This document shows positions 39,485-50,470 of a stretch of DNA of 64,000 nt, one piece after another. The stretch comes from Enoplolaimus lenunculus (lineage: Eukaryota; Nematoda; Enoplea; Enoplida; Thoracostomopsidae): NCBI GenBank assembly GCA_030248215.1, contig JASANG010002902.1, positions 1 to 64,000 of the forward strand, read 5' to 3'. The notes beneath the pieces are model-generated. The model was not told the DNA's origin and made no database searches. It was given only the letters and a program-made list of their open reading frames with translations. The translations under genes and the position numbers were made by a program. The first letter of the stretch is position 1, and each line of letters opens with the position of its first letter.

Positions 39485-39606
39485 CGCAGGTGATCGCCGA
39501 AACCGGATATGGCCTGTTGTTAATTGGCTTTTGGTTCCGGGACAGCGACAATTTCGAAATTACTTTTGTTAAACCGAACACAGATGTGAAGGTTTTGAAG
39601 AGTTAC
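39485..39606 (-). promoter_or_regulatory. Probable RyR 5' leader ending at a splice-acceptor-like site
   Basis: The 122 nt upstream of the ATG begin just after a good acceptor on the minus strand (tctttttag followed by gtaac). It could be the 3' splice site of a 5'UTR intron or, if this is a nematode, a spliced-leader trans-splice site. No core promoter motif is evident further upstream. Confidence 0.4.
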
Positions 39607-39878
39607 CTAAAAAGACAATTTCACACTTAACAAATATAGAATGCTGTTTGAGTTGGCCCAAAGATCATTTCAGCTGCTGTGGGTTATTGATTTCGGGACC
39701 AGAATTATTCTCTACGTGGAGTAATAAGATTTCATATGGCGAATATTAATATAAATTTTCGTCACACAGAATTCTTTTCATCTGAGCAAGATATTTTTAG
39801 CCAAGTGTCGGAGCGAAGACAGCGCTAGAGTGCGCCTCGTCAAAGGGGTCCAGCCGTTTCAACTGTAAAAATGGGGTA

Positions 39879-40495
39879 TTTCGGTTATTTCTCCCCGCCC
39901 ACGTTTGCCCAAAGTGGTCGGATTTTGAAAATTTCGCATATTTGAGCTTCTCATGGTCTCCTCTGATAAATCTATGGCCAAATTTGTATTTTTGAAAAAT
40001 TCGATTTTTTAAGGTCCCAAGGTCCCCCCACGGGACACAAAAAAAATTTGTCAAAAAGTTTGACAAATTATATGCCATTTCATGCAGCTTTCAGAGCTGA
40101 ATCCAATGGTGGAAAATGTTTTGTAATCAGACGATTGGTTAACGAGTTTTTGTAAATAAAATCGATTATGGCTAGCTGCCAACGATTTGGGTTGGCGCCA
40201 AATCAGTTATTTGACCATAATTCGTTAACCAATCGTCTGATTGCAAAAATTTAACATCGTTGGATTCATCTCTGCAAGCTGCATCAAATTGTATATAATT
40301 TGTTAAACTTTTGGACCAAATTTTTATTAAGTCCCTGGGAGGGGGGCCTTGCGACCTTAAAAAATCGAATTTTTCAAAAATTCAAATTTAGCTGTGAAAT
40401 GATCACGGCAAACCATGAGAAGCTCAAATATGCAATAATTTTCAAATCCTGTCCACTTTTGGGCAAACGCGGGCTGGGGGGCATAACCGAAAAGA
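39879..40495. repeat. Large imperfect palindrome, ~615 bp
   Basis: Left words (CGGTTATTTCTCCCCGCCC, TTGAGCTTCTCATGG, GAAAAATTCGATTTTTTAAG, CAATCAGACGATTGGTTAAC in part) reappear inverted on the right. The centre is near 40190. A related palindrome lies at 50020-50470. TIR-only element or fold-back element; no coding frame. Confidence 0.82.
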
Positions 40496-40778
40496 CCCTG
40501 GAAATGTATACATACCACGTTTAACGACCACTCAAGTAGCTATTTTGGCACATTTTTATAACCAATTCTACAAAAATAAAACGCTATTTCAAACGCTTTT
40601 CCTATTTCAATCTAAAAGCAAAAAATGACTCGCTTGGACAACAAAACGCTGGTATGTAAACAGATTTACTTTTTGTTCAAACGCTATTTTATCATCAATA
40701 TAAAAATGAATTTGTCGCAAAATTCGCAGATGTGAGTCTTTGTACAATTAATAAATAAAAATTCGATTAGCGTTCGTA

Positions 40779-40997
40779 CACTGCAAAAAATGGTGAGTCA
40801 AATTGATTCTCTTCAAAATGGACTCTATGGGACTACACCTAGTGAGTCAAATTCGACTACGCCAGAGTCAAATTTGTCTCACCCAGATCGCTCAGTGAGT
40901 CGAGTTTGACTCCGGCGTAGTCGAATTTGGCTCAGTTCGCGTAGTCAGAAAAGCCTATTTTGGAGAGAGTCAATTTGACTCACCATTTTTTGCAATG
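40779..40997. mobile_element. GAGTCAAAT hairpin element
   Basis: CACTGCAAAAAATGGTGAGTC to TTTTTTGCAATG, with TA on both sides. Confidence 0.9.
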
Positions 40998-41571
40998 TAT
41001 AGAAACCAAAAGTACAAAAATACGTCGTATAACTTTACAAAACAGCTGGTGTTTTTACACCATTGTAAGGTCTAAATTTAGGCGAAAAACAAACCAGTTA
41101 ATGTGGCAAATATTAGTGTTCAGGAATCAATTTTGAACCCGAAACGTATCCAAGGTGCATCGTTCGAATCTTTGGTTGAAGGCGGACGGTTTGGCCAATG
41201 AGCACAAATTACAAAATGTTAATATTTATTAAAATTGGTGTGAAGTAAAATATAATCAGGCCGAAGACACACGCTTGATTCACTACAAACGTCGCTATGA
41301 AACCCAGCTAAAATAGTAAATCGTATTTATTTGTTGTGGGGTTCCAGCGGCCGCGTCCTGCCCCCACACCGTGGGTTCCGGACACCTGTTGGCACTATCG
41401 GCAAAAAGAATCTCTTTACGCTATTTCAGATAATTTTGTGCTTTGGCCAATGAAATTACAGTGTTTCGTCTATTTTGAGTTTTCTGGAAATGAACAATGG
41501 CCAATCCGAGTTCCGATGGCGGTCGGATGCAGTAGCCGATTCATTGATTTGCTGTTGCATTTATGAACGTA
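40998..41571 (+). other. Unassigned stretch with one coding-like frame
   Basis: From about 41336 to 41566 the plus strand reads PWVPDTCWHYRQKESLYAIS, then NFVLWPMKLQCFVYFEFSGN, and stops. No family is recognised. The start overlaps a short GC-rich patch. Confidence 0.25.
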
Positions 41572-41765
41572 CTGTAGTGATTCGAATAAGATGTGGAATA
41601 AGAGTGGGCTTCCCATTTTGAGTCCAAGTCATGTATAAATGACTTTAAGACCTAGTAAAGTTGAGTTCGAAACTTTAAAGCATACTTAAGTTTTGAAAGT
41701 ACATTTCTAACTATAACCTTGCATTATCGCTCAACCTTTTGACACAACACAAACGTTTGCAACTC
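41572..41765. repeat. CTGTAGTGA element, truncated
   Basis: CTGTAGTGATTCGAATAAG at the left after TA, and CGTACTT-type interior words; the right end is lost. Confidence 0.6.
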
Positions 41766-41954
41766 AGTTGCATAATTTAAACATTGCGAATAATTGGTTT
41801 TCGAAACTAAATCGTTGGTTAAAATTTAAGCCACAAACTACTTCAAAATTTCATTACACTTAAAAATTAATTTAGTCGGGCAAAAATACAGGCAACCCAA
41901 TGTTATTGCAGTGACAGATCCAAACTGAAGTATGGGAATATGGACGTACCGGTT

Positions 41955-42110
41955 GCGTTATAGTTTACTGCGCCGGATGCCGCTGGACACCGCTGCACGC
42001 CGCTGGAAGCCGCTACTCGGCGCCGGACGCCGCTGTACGTTGGTAGAAAAACCTATTTGGTGGAATTTTTAAATTTTACGGTGCCGTGCGCCGGCGTCCG
42101 GCGGCGTGAA
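41955..42110. repeat. GC-rich 'CGCCGCTGGACG' repeat
   Basis: Direct copies of GCCGCTGGA/CACGCCGCT followed by an inverted GCGCCGGCGTCCGGCGGCG, preceded by TTATAGTTTACTGCGCCGG. Confidence 0.7.
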
Positions 42111-42291
42111 GAGAGCATATCGTAACCCAAAGCCTTCAAGACCCTGCTGCCAAATATTTCGCGACGTAAATTATTGATCGCAACGTAACAAAGTGTTTTA
42201 GGCAAACAGCTGCAAAAAATATGCCCCGGATACAGGACGAACACAAAAAAATTCACTCCTCCGGCGCAATTTCTATCACTTAAATATCGAA

Positions 42292-42809
42292 GGCCCATGC
42301 TACTTTAATGGGCGTCCAGGTTTCTGGTGTGTGTATAAAAGAGTAGGTTTAGATGCATAGATTACATTTTTTGCTTAGACTTAGACATAGGCTTAGGAAC
42401 ACATTTTTGCAATGCTTAGGCTTAGGCTTAGGAACACATTTTTGCAATGCTTAGGCTTAGGCTTAGGAATACAATTTTACAATGCTTAGGCTTAGGCTTA
42501 GGAACACATTTTTGCAATGCTTAGGCTTAGGCTTAGGAACACATTTTTGCAATGCTTAGGCTTAGGCTTAGGAACACATTTTTGCAATGCTTAGGCTTAG
42601 GCTTAGGAACACATTTTTGCAATGCTTAGGCTTAGGCTTAGGAACACATTTTTGCAACGCTTAGGCTTACGCTTAGGCTTAGGCTTAGGAATACAATTTT
42701 GCAACGCTTAGGCTTAGGCTTATGTACTCAATTTTGCAACTCTTAGGCTTACGCTTAAGCTTAGCAATACGCTTTATCTACTGTTACACCTCTAAAAGTA
42801 CCATTGGCC
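42292..42809. mobile_element. TTAGGC-core element, subfamily B, with ~8 internal 36-bp units
   Basis: GGCCCATGCTACTTTAATGG at the left and AAAAGTACCATTGGCC at the right. The interior repeats a unit that contains AACACATTTTTGCAATGC plus three CTTAGG hexamers. Confidence 0.9.
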
Positions 42810-43399
42810 GAAACATTTAAGCTTTTAATAATCGACATTTGGACGAAAATATAGAATTTCAAAATACAAAAAGTATCCTAATCCATCGGGAAACGTCGGA
42901 TTCGCCAACGTTGTCACATCCGTATGGCATCAACTGCTTAGTGTTGACAAAAAACGACTAATCCTGCAACGTATACCATGTTAAGCCGTCTATAAACGTT
43001 CAGCTTAAAATTGTTAACATTTCTTTTGCTTCGAAAACATTTTATTCTTCCAATCCTTTTAAAATCGTTGCTGTACAACTTGTGCAATTTACGATATAAA
43101 AACGAAACATAAATAGCACACTGCGTTGACGCTGACTGCATAAATAGCACCTGTTTGCAACTGTTTTGCACTGTCAATGCAAGTCAGTTGTGCAACTTAT
43201 TTTTTTTCGCTAACTTAGAACGTATATCATTGACGGATGCTGAAATTTTTAGTCTTCCAAACACTAAATACATCTTCTTGATACGATTGGTTAGATTCAG
43301 AAACTCCCAATGCGACACGCCTTGTGGTATATAACAGTGAAAAAAGTCTACGAGCGAAGTGAGCTAGAAGTCAAATGTAATTTTAGTACTGAAACATTG

Positions 43400-43608
43400 T
43401 ACAAAATTGTGGTTTGGATCCGTGTTGGGGGCATCGGTCTGGGGGGTCGTGCTGTTGGAATCGCCAGCAGGTTGGTGTGGTAACTGCCTATACATTTATA
43501 CAATCACCGAAGACAGAGTGAAAACGACAGTTACCGGAATCAGGGCTCATATTCAGAGATTCAATGATTTTTTACAACGGAAATTATTACTAAACATAAA
43601 ATTCTTTT
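43400..43608 (+). other. Coding-like frame next to a TTAGGC-core element
   Basis: The plus strand reads AGWCGNCLYIYTITEDRVKT and then GIRAHIQRFNDFLQRK into the element border. Unrecognised; weak. Confidence 0.2.
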
Positions 43609-44131
43609 GGCTTGTGTTACTTCAACGGGCGTCCAGGTTTCTGGTGAGTCTATAAAAGAGTTGGTTTAGATTCTGGATTACATTTTTTGCTTAGGCTTAG
43701 GTTTAGGCTTAGGCTTAGGAATACACTTTTGCAACGCTTAGGCTTAGGATTAGGATTAGGAATACGCTTAATCTACTGTTACGCTGCAGACTTAGGCTTA
43801 GGCTTAGCATTAGGAACTCATGTTTGCAACGCTTAGGCTTACGCTTAGGCTTAGGAATACGCTTAATCTACTGATACGCCCCAGGCTTAGGCTTAGGAAT
43901 ACGCTTAATCTACTGTTACGCCCCAGGCTTAGGCTTAGGCTTAGCATTACGAACTCATGTTTGCAACGCTTAGGCTTAAGCTTAGGCTTAGGAATACGCT
44001 TAATCTACTGTTACGCCCCAGGCTTAGGCTTAGGCTTAGCATTAGGAACTCATGTTTGCAACGCTTAGGCTTAGGCTCAGCCTTTGGAATACGCTTAATC
44101 TACTGTTACGCCCCTGAAAGTAACATTGGCC
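43609..44131. mobile_element. TTAGGC-core element, subfamily B, internally amplified, perfect 8-bp duplication
   Basis: GGCTTGTGTTACTTCAACGG at the left and GAAAGTAACATTGGCC at the right, flanked by ATTCTTTT on both sides (43601-43608, 44132-44139). The right-hand module (AATACGCTTAATCTACTG to TACGCCCCAGG) is repeated four to five times. Confidence 0.92.
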
Positions 44132-44136
44132 ATTCT

Positions 44137-44322
44137 TTTAATGCGAAAAAAAATTTCCGTGGGCACAGATGTCAGCCAGAGAGACTGCGGCTTCACTTTT
44201 CGTCCAATTAATTACGCCTTCGGAAAACTTACTGTTTTGCATCTGAAGCATGACGGACGTCTAGTAAATTTAACAAGTAAACAACTAATATTTCGTGTTC
44301 CAAGCACCAATGTTTCACACCA
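44137..44322 (+). other. Coding-like island between two TTAGGC-core elements
   Basis: The plus strand reads KKISVGTDVSQRDCGFTFRP and then NYAFGKLTVLHLKHDGRLVN. It runs into the next element. No family is recognised. Confidence 0.25.
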
Positions 44323-44474
44323 GTGGCAAATGCTACTTTTAAAGCCGTTACAGTGAATTAAACGTATTCCTAAGCCTAAGCCTAAGCCTAAAGAAAAAAA
44401 TGTAGTCTAGAATGCATTAAGCCTACTCTTTTACAGACCAACCAGAAACCGGAACGGCCTAACGGTAACCTGTG
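44323..44474. mobile_element. TTAGGC-core element, subfamily B, short and diverged
   Basis: TGGCAAATGCTACTTTTAAA at the left and AACGGTAACCTGTGCC at the right, with three hexamers. Confidence 0.7.
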
Positions 44475-44676
44475 CCTCGTGTCCTTCATTCAAAGTGCAC
44501 CACAAGTGTCATAACAGGTTAACCCAACAGTGGTTATTAAGACTTCTATTGGAACCTTTATACCATAGTTATGGTCAGTTAAACGTTATTCGAGGGTTAC
44601 AAACTGGCTCGAGACACCCGTAGGGTACAGTATGGCGGGTACGGAATTTTATCATGAAGGATTCCGGTATTGTCTA

Positions 44677-44825
44677 TTTGGCCTATTGTACTTTAAGGGG
44701 CGTGCCATTAGTTTACGCATATTCTTAAGTTTAGGTCTAAGTCTCGGCGTAAGGATAAGCCTATAACTAAACATATGCCTGAGCATAAGCCAAAGCCTGA
44801 ACCAAAAAATTATGTTAAGCTTAAT
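44677..44825. repeat. Decayed TTAGGC-core B element
   Basis: TGGCCTATTGTACTTTAAGG at the left with diverged hexamers (TAAGTCTCGGCGTAAGG). The right end is not clear. Confidence 0.45.
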
Positions 44826-45174
44826 GTAACATATGGTGTCTGGCATCGAGTCTAACGAGTTGCGAATATAATCTTGTGAGCGAAATGACCGCAAGCAGGA
44901 CGCTAGCGTTGTTTGCTATCCCTATACTAAAATGTCAATCTTGTGTGGATCTTGTGTGGGATCGAACAAGGGATCCTCTTTCGTAATTCGTCCGAGATAA
45001 CTGGCAAAACGACACAAAACTTGTAAACACTACGATTTTACACAGCACTTTATCACAGACTCTAATAAGGCAAGTAAAACGTGCATTTGCAGACCTCAGC
45101 GTAATCTTTATGGAAGTTAGGTCTTACTTTGTGTTCGAGTTAAAATATGCCTACAATTAGACCTGCTATAGTAT

Positions 45175-45253
45175 GGCCAATGTATTGAACAAAACTGACT
45201 CTATTTATAGCCCCTCCGGAAAACGATCCGGCCCTGTTCTATACATAGACCGT
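45175..45253. repeat. TTAGGC-core A element with the core lost
   Basis: GGCCAATGTATTGAAC joins almost directly to TATAGCCCCTCCGGAAAACG and CCTGTTCTATACATAG; the hexamers are gone. Confidence 0.65.
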
Positions 45254-45494
45254 TAAAATGAACCTATTGTTAGCGAATCAAAAATTGACCAATGACGTCA
45301 ATGCAAATGTGTAGCATAGTTGTCATAAAGTTAACATTCAGATTCACATCACCCAGAGAGCCAAATTTTATAGTCGGAACCGGAAATCGGCAAGATTTGT
45401 AACAATTTAAATTATTTCAAGTTTATAAGCCTGATTTTGAATTAACAGGTTTAGATAATACACCATCAAATGAACTTTAGTTTAATATTCTAAC

Positions 45495-45571
45495 AGAGGA
45501 GGCCGGAGGTTGATTTTCTAACGAAACCGGATCCTGGACGCCTGGAGACAGATCTTCGCGGTTGTACCCTG
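45495..45571. repeat. CCGGAG element fragment
   Basis: GAGGCCGGAGGTTGATTTTC and GCGGTTGTACCCTG match one end of 51606-51958. Confidence 0.5.
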
Positions 45572-45598
45572 ATTTGCACGAAACCTAACACACTCATA

Positions 45599-45807
45599 CA
45601 CTGCAAAAAATGGTTAGTCAAATTGATTCTTTCCGAAATAGGCTTTACGGGACTACACAAACTGAGTCAAATTCGACCGAGCCAGAGTCTAACGTACGAC
45701 GCAGTGAGTCGAAATTGACTCTGGCTGAGTCAAATTTAACTCAACTTATGCAGTCCCGTAGTGTCTATTTCGGAGAGAGTCAATTTAACTCACCATTTTT
45801 TGCAGTG
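45599..45807. mobile_element. GAGTCAAAT hairpin element
   Basis: CACTGCAAAAAATGGTTAGTC to TTTTTTGCAGTG with TA on both sides. Confidence 0.9.
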
Positions 45808-46344
45808 TATATATATTTTTTATTAAATGTATTCCAATAAACCGCATATCACAGCCGGTGCACTACCGTTTAAGCTGTATTGGAAATATACCAAACACAA
45901 CAGCTTATATGGGGCATTGCTCGATACAAAATTATTGTGAGAGTTTAAATATTAAAAATTGCTAAAATTATATTTAAGCTTGCATTCTGCCCCAAATTGT
46001 GCAACACTGCAATGCGCGCTGCCTGTACAACTCTCACTGAGTTTGTGCAACACTGGAACAGTTGGAGACATTATTTTTCAGTTCGTACGAGCGGTTATAA
46101 GCTTGTCTCAAAATGTTTGGTAGGTGTACACCTGTTGATGTGGCTGTCCTTAAAAACCAAGCTACATCATATAAGTTTATTCGTTGCGGTAAAACAAGGG
46201 GTTGTGTATAATTGACGCAAAATCTATTACGCTGAACTACGACAAAGTGGTTTGTCTCATGTGCCCATTGCAAATATGCGTGCGTCCCAAGTACGTCCAC
46301 ATCGCTTAAATCACACCGTAGAGAATATATTGGTTGACGGCCTT
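45808..46344. other. Unassigned stretch; weak coding-like frames on both strands
   Basis: A minus-strand frame includes LGTHAYLQWAHETNHFVVVQ. A plus-strand frame overlaps it. Neither is recognised. Confidence 0.2.
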
Positions 46345-46986
46345 ATGAGGCCTAAGCCTGACCAAACAATAGTCTAAAGCTTAAGCTTACTCTGTTCCAG
46401 TGTCATGCGGGATTCATGTTATAACCGAGGCAGTTTGGGACACGTTTCGTCCCTATTAGACTATTGGGTAACATTTTGTGGTCAAAAATTCGTATTTGCC
46501 TTCTATTATCATGGATAGGTTACGTTTTGTTCTTCAATATCATATGATATTCGAAATATTGTCTGCGAATATCATATGATATATTTTCAAATGTCTGCAT
46601 GCTTGAGGTAACATACCCAAATTGTCCTTTTGAATATCAAATGAAACTAGAAGTGAAATTTGAATTTTTGAATTATAAAGCTGTGGTTGTAAGCGATTTT
46701 GTGCCGTAAACGATTTGCAGGTGTGTATTTGGTTTATGATATTCGCCTAAATGTCCCGCAGTATCACGTGACATACCCTCCCTTGTACACATTGATCATT
46801 TCAGAGCGGTGGTTTGTAAGCTAACGTCATACGACATTAGAGTTTAGTCTGTTAACACGATATAAGAGCCAGAATTTTAAAGTTGATGTCGAATCAACAT
46901 GGGACAAACCGTGTCCCGCATGCCCCGGTTATAACGTGAACCCCGCATCACGTAACGACATTCCACCTCTAATCTTTACATGCGGC
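46345..46986. mobile_element. TTAGGC-core A remnant split by a GTTATAAC element
   Basis: The left part ends with the subfamily A segment AGTCTAAAGCTTAAGCTTAC. The right part (46946-46986) has the terminal CTAATCTTTACATGCGGC. Between them sits the element at 46407-46945. Confidence 0.65.
46407..46945. mobile_element. 'GTTATAACGTGAACCC' inverted-repeat element, 539 bp
   Basis: GCGGGATTCATGTTATAACC at the left and GGTTATAACGTGAACCCCGC at the right are inverted, followed inward by GGGACACGTTTCGTCCC and GGGACAAACCGTGTCCC. The interior has repeated ATATCATATGATAT palindromes. No coding frame. Confidence 0.82.
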
Positions 46987-47298
46987 AGATAAATGGTTAA
47001 AATGTAGATTTACAGATTAAAAACGGGGGGTTAACACACTGCTGGACAAATGAAACGACGTTGTTTCAAAATTGTTAAATTTCTTGCAGATTTTGCGACC
47101 GAAGTGCTAACCTTAAGTAAAACGTAAGCAATATTATAGCAATGTTACAACCTAAACTGGTGGTATTGAACATGGCTTCGCTCATTTAATGGAAATATCA
47201 TTTTCATTTACCGTCCATAACAGGTTTACATCGTTGGTACAGAACTTTGAGTTCGAAAACTCGACAACTGAATTTAATTGTAAATATTACCGAAGTTG
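46987..47298. other. Unassigned stretch
   Basis: A short minus-strand frame (LNSVVEFSNSKFCTNDVNLL) ends at a gtaaat donor-like site near 47212, but nothing supports a gene. Confidence 0.2.
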
Positions 47299-47345
47299 GT
47301 CCATGTAAAAGATCAGCGGCGGAGAGTTTTTCTGTGGGACTAGAA
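47299..47345. repeat. Solo end of a TTAGGC-core A element
   Basis: GGTCCATGTAAAAGATCAGC then GAGAGTTTTTCTGTGGGAC; no core or other end. Confidence 0.6.
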
Positions 47346-47967
47346 TTTTGATTAATTCCAAATATGATACAAGAGAATGCTATGTTTTGCTGAAAAACTA
47401 AATAGTATTTAAGCAATTACGAAAAAATACTAAACTACAAACTTTATAAAAATTTGACTAAAAATATTAATTAATGTTATCTCTACACGTCATGTTCAGT
47501 GTCCAACCAGAATGCAACTCGTCCGGTCGGAAACATTTGTCTTATTTTGATCAAACGACCACAGATTTGTTTGCAATTATGCATTTTGGTGTAAAAAATT
47601 TTTTTGGTGCAAATAGCCAATAGCGTCAAATCTTATGTATGACGTGGCTGATGATGTAATTTTTTATTGCTTTTCCTCAAAATATGACGTATGCTACCTT
47701 AGCTTTGAAACGTAGCAAAAACCTTTTGGAATAAAAAATATTGCACGCATTATTGTCAATATTGCAGACAGTACTAATTATCGGATGTCGTATAGCCCTA
47801 TTAATTGTTTTCAAAGTATTAGCGATATACGGCTAACAATAGCCAAAACCCACCAACTTACTAGTCAACCTGCTACAGCCAAACCGTTATACAAACAAAC
47901 AGGATAGGACACCACCAAAAAAATGGTGAAAAAAATCTGTTACAGTTTTTCCAAAAACTTTATAGGG
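47346..47967. other. Nothing recognised
   Basis: AT-rich sequence without clear frames or family repeats. Confidence 0.5.
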
Positions 47968-48130
47968 TTGCTCCTATATTCGCCGCTGGACGTCGCACGC
48001 CCCCGCGCTGGACGCTGCCCCCTGTACACCGCTGCGTGTATCCAAATAAACCTTACGTATATATTTGTTAGCAACGCATAGCCACGAGCAGCGACGCGCA
48101 GCGGCATTCGGTACAGTAAAGTACAGCCCA
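47968..48130. repeat. GC-rich 'CGCCGCTGGACG' repeat
   Basis: CGCCGCTGGACGTCGCACGC, GCGCTGGACGCTGCC and an inverted GCAGCGACGCGCAGCGGC, ending ACAGTAAAGTACAGCCC as in 32742-32810. Confidence 0.6.
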
Positions 48131-48218
48131 ACGCCCAACGGGTTGGTCAGTATAATAAAATATGTGTTGTTTTGACAATTTAAAGGGAAAACATCAAATT
48201 TTGGTTCCTGCTTTGTTT

Positions 48219-48764
48219 GGCCCATGTAAAGATCAGGGACGGAACGTTTTTCTGTAGTACTGCAATAGAGTAAGATTAAGACTATTTTTTGCTTGGCTTA
48301 GGCTTAGGCTTTTTAATAAATTCATTCATACGCTAAGCTTAATCTTTAGACTATTTTTGGTTGGCTTTAGGCTTAGGCTTGGGCTTTTTAATAAACTCAT
48401 TCTTACACTAACACTGCAAATTCCAATAAGTTGATTAATCAATTCAGCTAGCGAGTTGGTTATTTCTGAATTACTATCAGTAAACATTAACTCACTCTGA
48501 GTTTAGTTGATTCACACTCTGAGTTGAGCTGACTCTGAGGGTGTTGATTCACTGATTCAGAATGAATTGAATCTGATTCACTGATTCAGAATGAATTGAA
48601 TCAACTCAAATTTCTGAGTTCTGAAAGTCCTAACTCAGACTGAGTGACTGAACTCATTCTGAGTTAAAATCAACTCACTGAAATTTACAGTGAAGGCTTA
48701 GGCTTAGGCTTAGGTTTAGGAAATTGCTTATAATACTGTTTCGCCCCTGGTCTTTACATTGGCC
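48219..48764. mobile_element. TTAGGC-core element, subfamily A, interrupted by an AACTCAGA element
   Basis: GGCCCATGTAAAGATCAGGG at the left and TGGTCTTTACATTGGCC at the right. Flanks CTTTGTTT/CTTCGGTT (6 of 8). The core is partly duplicated and then split at 48412-48692. Confidence 0.85.
48412..48692. mobile_element. AACTCAGA hairpin element, nested
   Basis: CACTGCAAATTCCAATAAG at the left and GAAATTTACAGTG at the right, inside a TTAGGC-core element. A 27-bp internal stretch around CTGATTCAGAATGAATTGAA is duplicated. Confidence 0.85.
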
Positions 48765-48769
48765 CTTCG

Positions 48770-48985
48770 GTTGGACATACTTAAAATTTTAGGCTGGTTT
48801 CACCATTAGGTACCGTCCAAAAGTTAACCCCTACTAATGAAATTGTCAATTCTGTGAGGATGTTACCGTATGGAAGTACTTCTTCAACATCGGATTCTCC
48901 GGTAAAATATCCATGATCCACCATTGTCGTACTGCTGTAGTGCAGTAATTGACCCGTATTTTTTAGATACGTAACTCGCAATCAA
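48770..48985 (-). other. Unrecognised coding-like frame
   Basis: The minus strand reads MRVTYLKNTGQLLHYSSTTM, VDHGYFTGESDVEEVLPYGN and NFWTVPNGETSLKF, then a stop. Composition is protein-like, but no family, splice partner or upstream frame is evident. Confidence 0.3.
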
Positions 48986-49094
48986 CACTGTTATCGAAAC
49001 CCCCATAAAAATGCAATTTGCAAATAAGTTACCAGTGGAAACACTTATGTTTAAAACAGGTTGTGGGTAAAATGCTGACTTTGGCCAGTGATTT

Positions 49095-49230
49095 GAAAAT
49101 AAATTATGTTAAAATTTCAAGACTCCTACTTTTTTAAATTTTGAAAACATAAATGTCTTGAATTTCAGACATTAATAGCCTTGAACAGCTCTCAGAAATG
49201 CATATCTGAAAAATGGTTAAAACAACAATG
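49095..49230. repeat. Interspersed repeat shared with 31265-31400
   Basis: Same ordered words as in 31265-31400. The following 49,560-49,730 also carries many (C)TTGAATTTCAGAC variants. Confidence 0.5.
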
Positions 49231-49854
49231 TCTTATATTTAAGAGATTACAGGTGCCAATTTATAAGACATATATTTCTTCGTTTAAAGAAATAGTTGTC
49301 AATATATTCAAGATAAAATTTCTGATTTTTATGTATGTAAAAAGATGTTTGGTTTATATTCTTAGGAGTGTATTTAAATAATCAAATTTGCAGGATATTT
49401 CGGGTTGAGCTTAGGCTCTTCCCAACCTAAGTTTATGTCTTGGACGTATCTTAGGTTGTAAAATTTGGGTATTTGGTTGAGCTTTACCCTCCACTTTTGA
49501 AGTCTTTTACCTGGAAAACATTTGTTTTGTATTTCACACGTTTTTGTCATATGTTTCAGATATTTGTTGTAAATATTTTAGAAATATTTGTCTTAATTGC
49601 TCTTGAAACAAAGTCTTAAATTTCAGACTTTTAAGTCTGAAAAATTTCAGACCCATATTTCTGAAAATGTAAGAAATAAAAGTCTGGAATTCAAGACATG
49701 TACATGTCTGCAGTCCGTATTAAGACATAATTGTCTTAACTTTCAATCAATATTTATTGAATAATCATCGTTAAATATGGATTGAAAATCCCTTTGCACA
49801 TGGTTTGTTTGAGTGTAAGTCAGTTCAGGAGGTTATCCCGTGTTTACGTTTAGA

Positions 49855-49985
49855 CCAGTGTTAGGCTTATGCTTAGGCTTAGAATTAATACATATTTTTT
49901 CGCTTAGGTTTTAGGTTTAGGCATTAGGACTATATATGCTTAATCTGAAGTTACAGTCCTTAAACCAAGGTTGTTTTTTCGGGAA
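49855..49985. repeat. Decayed TTAGGC-core B element
   Basis: GTGTTAGGCTTATGCTTAGG to TATGCTTAATCTGAAGTTAC; the termini are not clear. Confidence 0.5.
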
Positions 49986-50019
49986 AAAATAATGACCGGA
50001 AAAAATTCATTCTTTGGCT

Positions 50020-50470
50020 GAGTGATCGGTTATCCCACCCTTAGCTTACATATTTGAGCTTCTGATGACATCCCCTGATTGTTCCATACCCTAATCGGAA
50101 TTTGTGTAAAATTCGTTTTTAAGGCCGTAGACTCAAAACATTTCTTTTCGAAAAGTTGGACAAATTATATATCATTTGACGCAGTTTGCAGGGCTGTTAA
50201 ACTTTCTACAATCAGAAGTCTGTTTAACGAGTTATTGTCAAATAACTGATTTGGCGCGCTGGCAACGATCACGGATTGGCGCCAAATTTCGTTATTTGAC
50301 ATTAACTCGTTAGCCAGACGTCTGATTGAGAAACATTTAACAATATTCGTCTTAATAGCTCTGCAACTTGTGTTAAATGGTATATAATTTGTCTAATTTT
50401 TCGACAAAAATTTTGAGTTCAATGGAAGAATTTACATTAAAATTCGAATTTTTTAAATTTTAAGTTGTGA
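50020..50470. repeat. Large imperfect palindrome, second copy
   Basis: Shares ATATTTGAGCTTCT, TGACAAATTATAT-like words, GTTAACGAGTTATTGTCAAA-like words and GATTGGCGCCAAAT with 39879-40495. The centre is near 50260. Confidence 0.75.

Noticed and set aside
44930-45000. tRNA-like stretch (minus strand has TTCGATCCCACAC)
   Set aside because: No cloverleaf could be drawn; only the short word matches.
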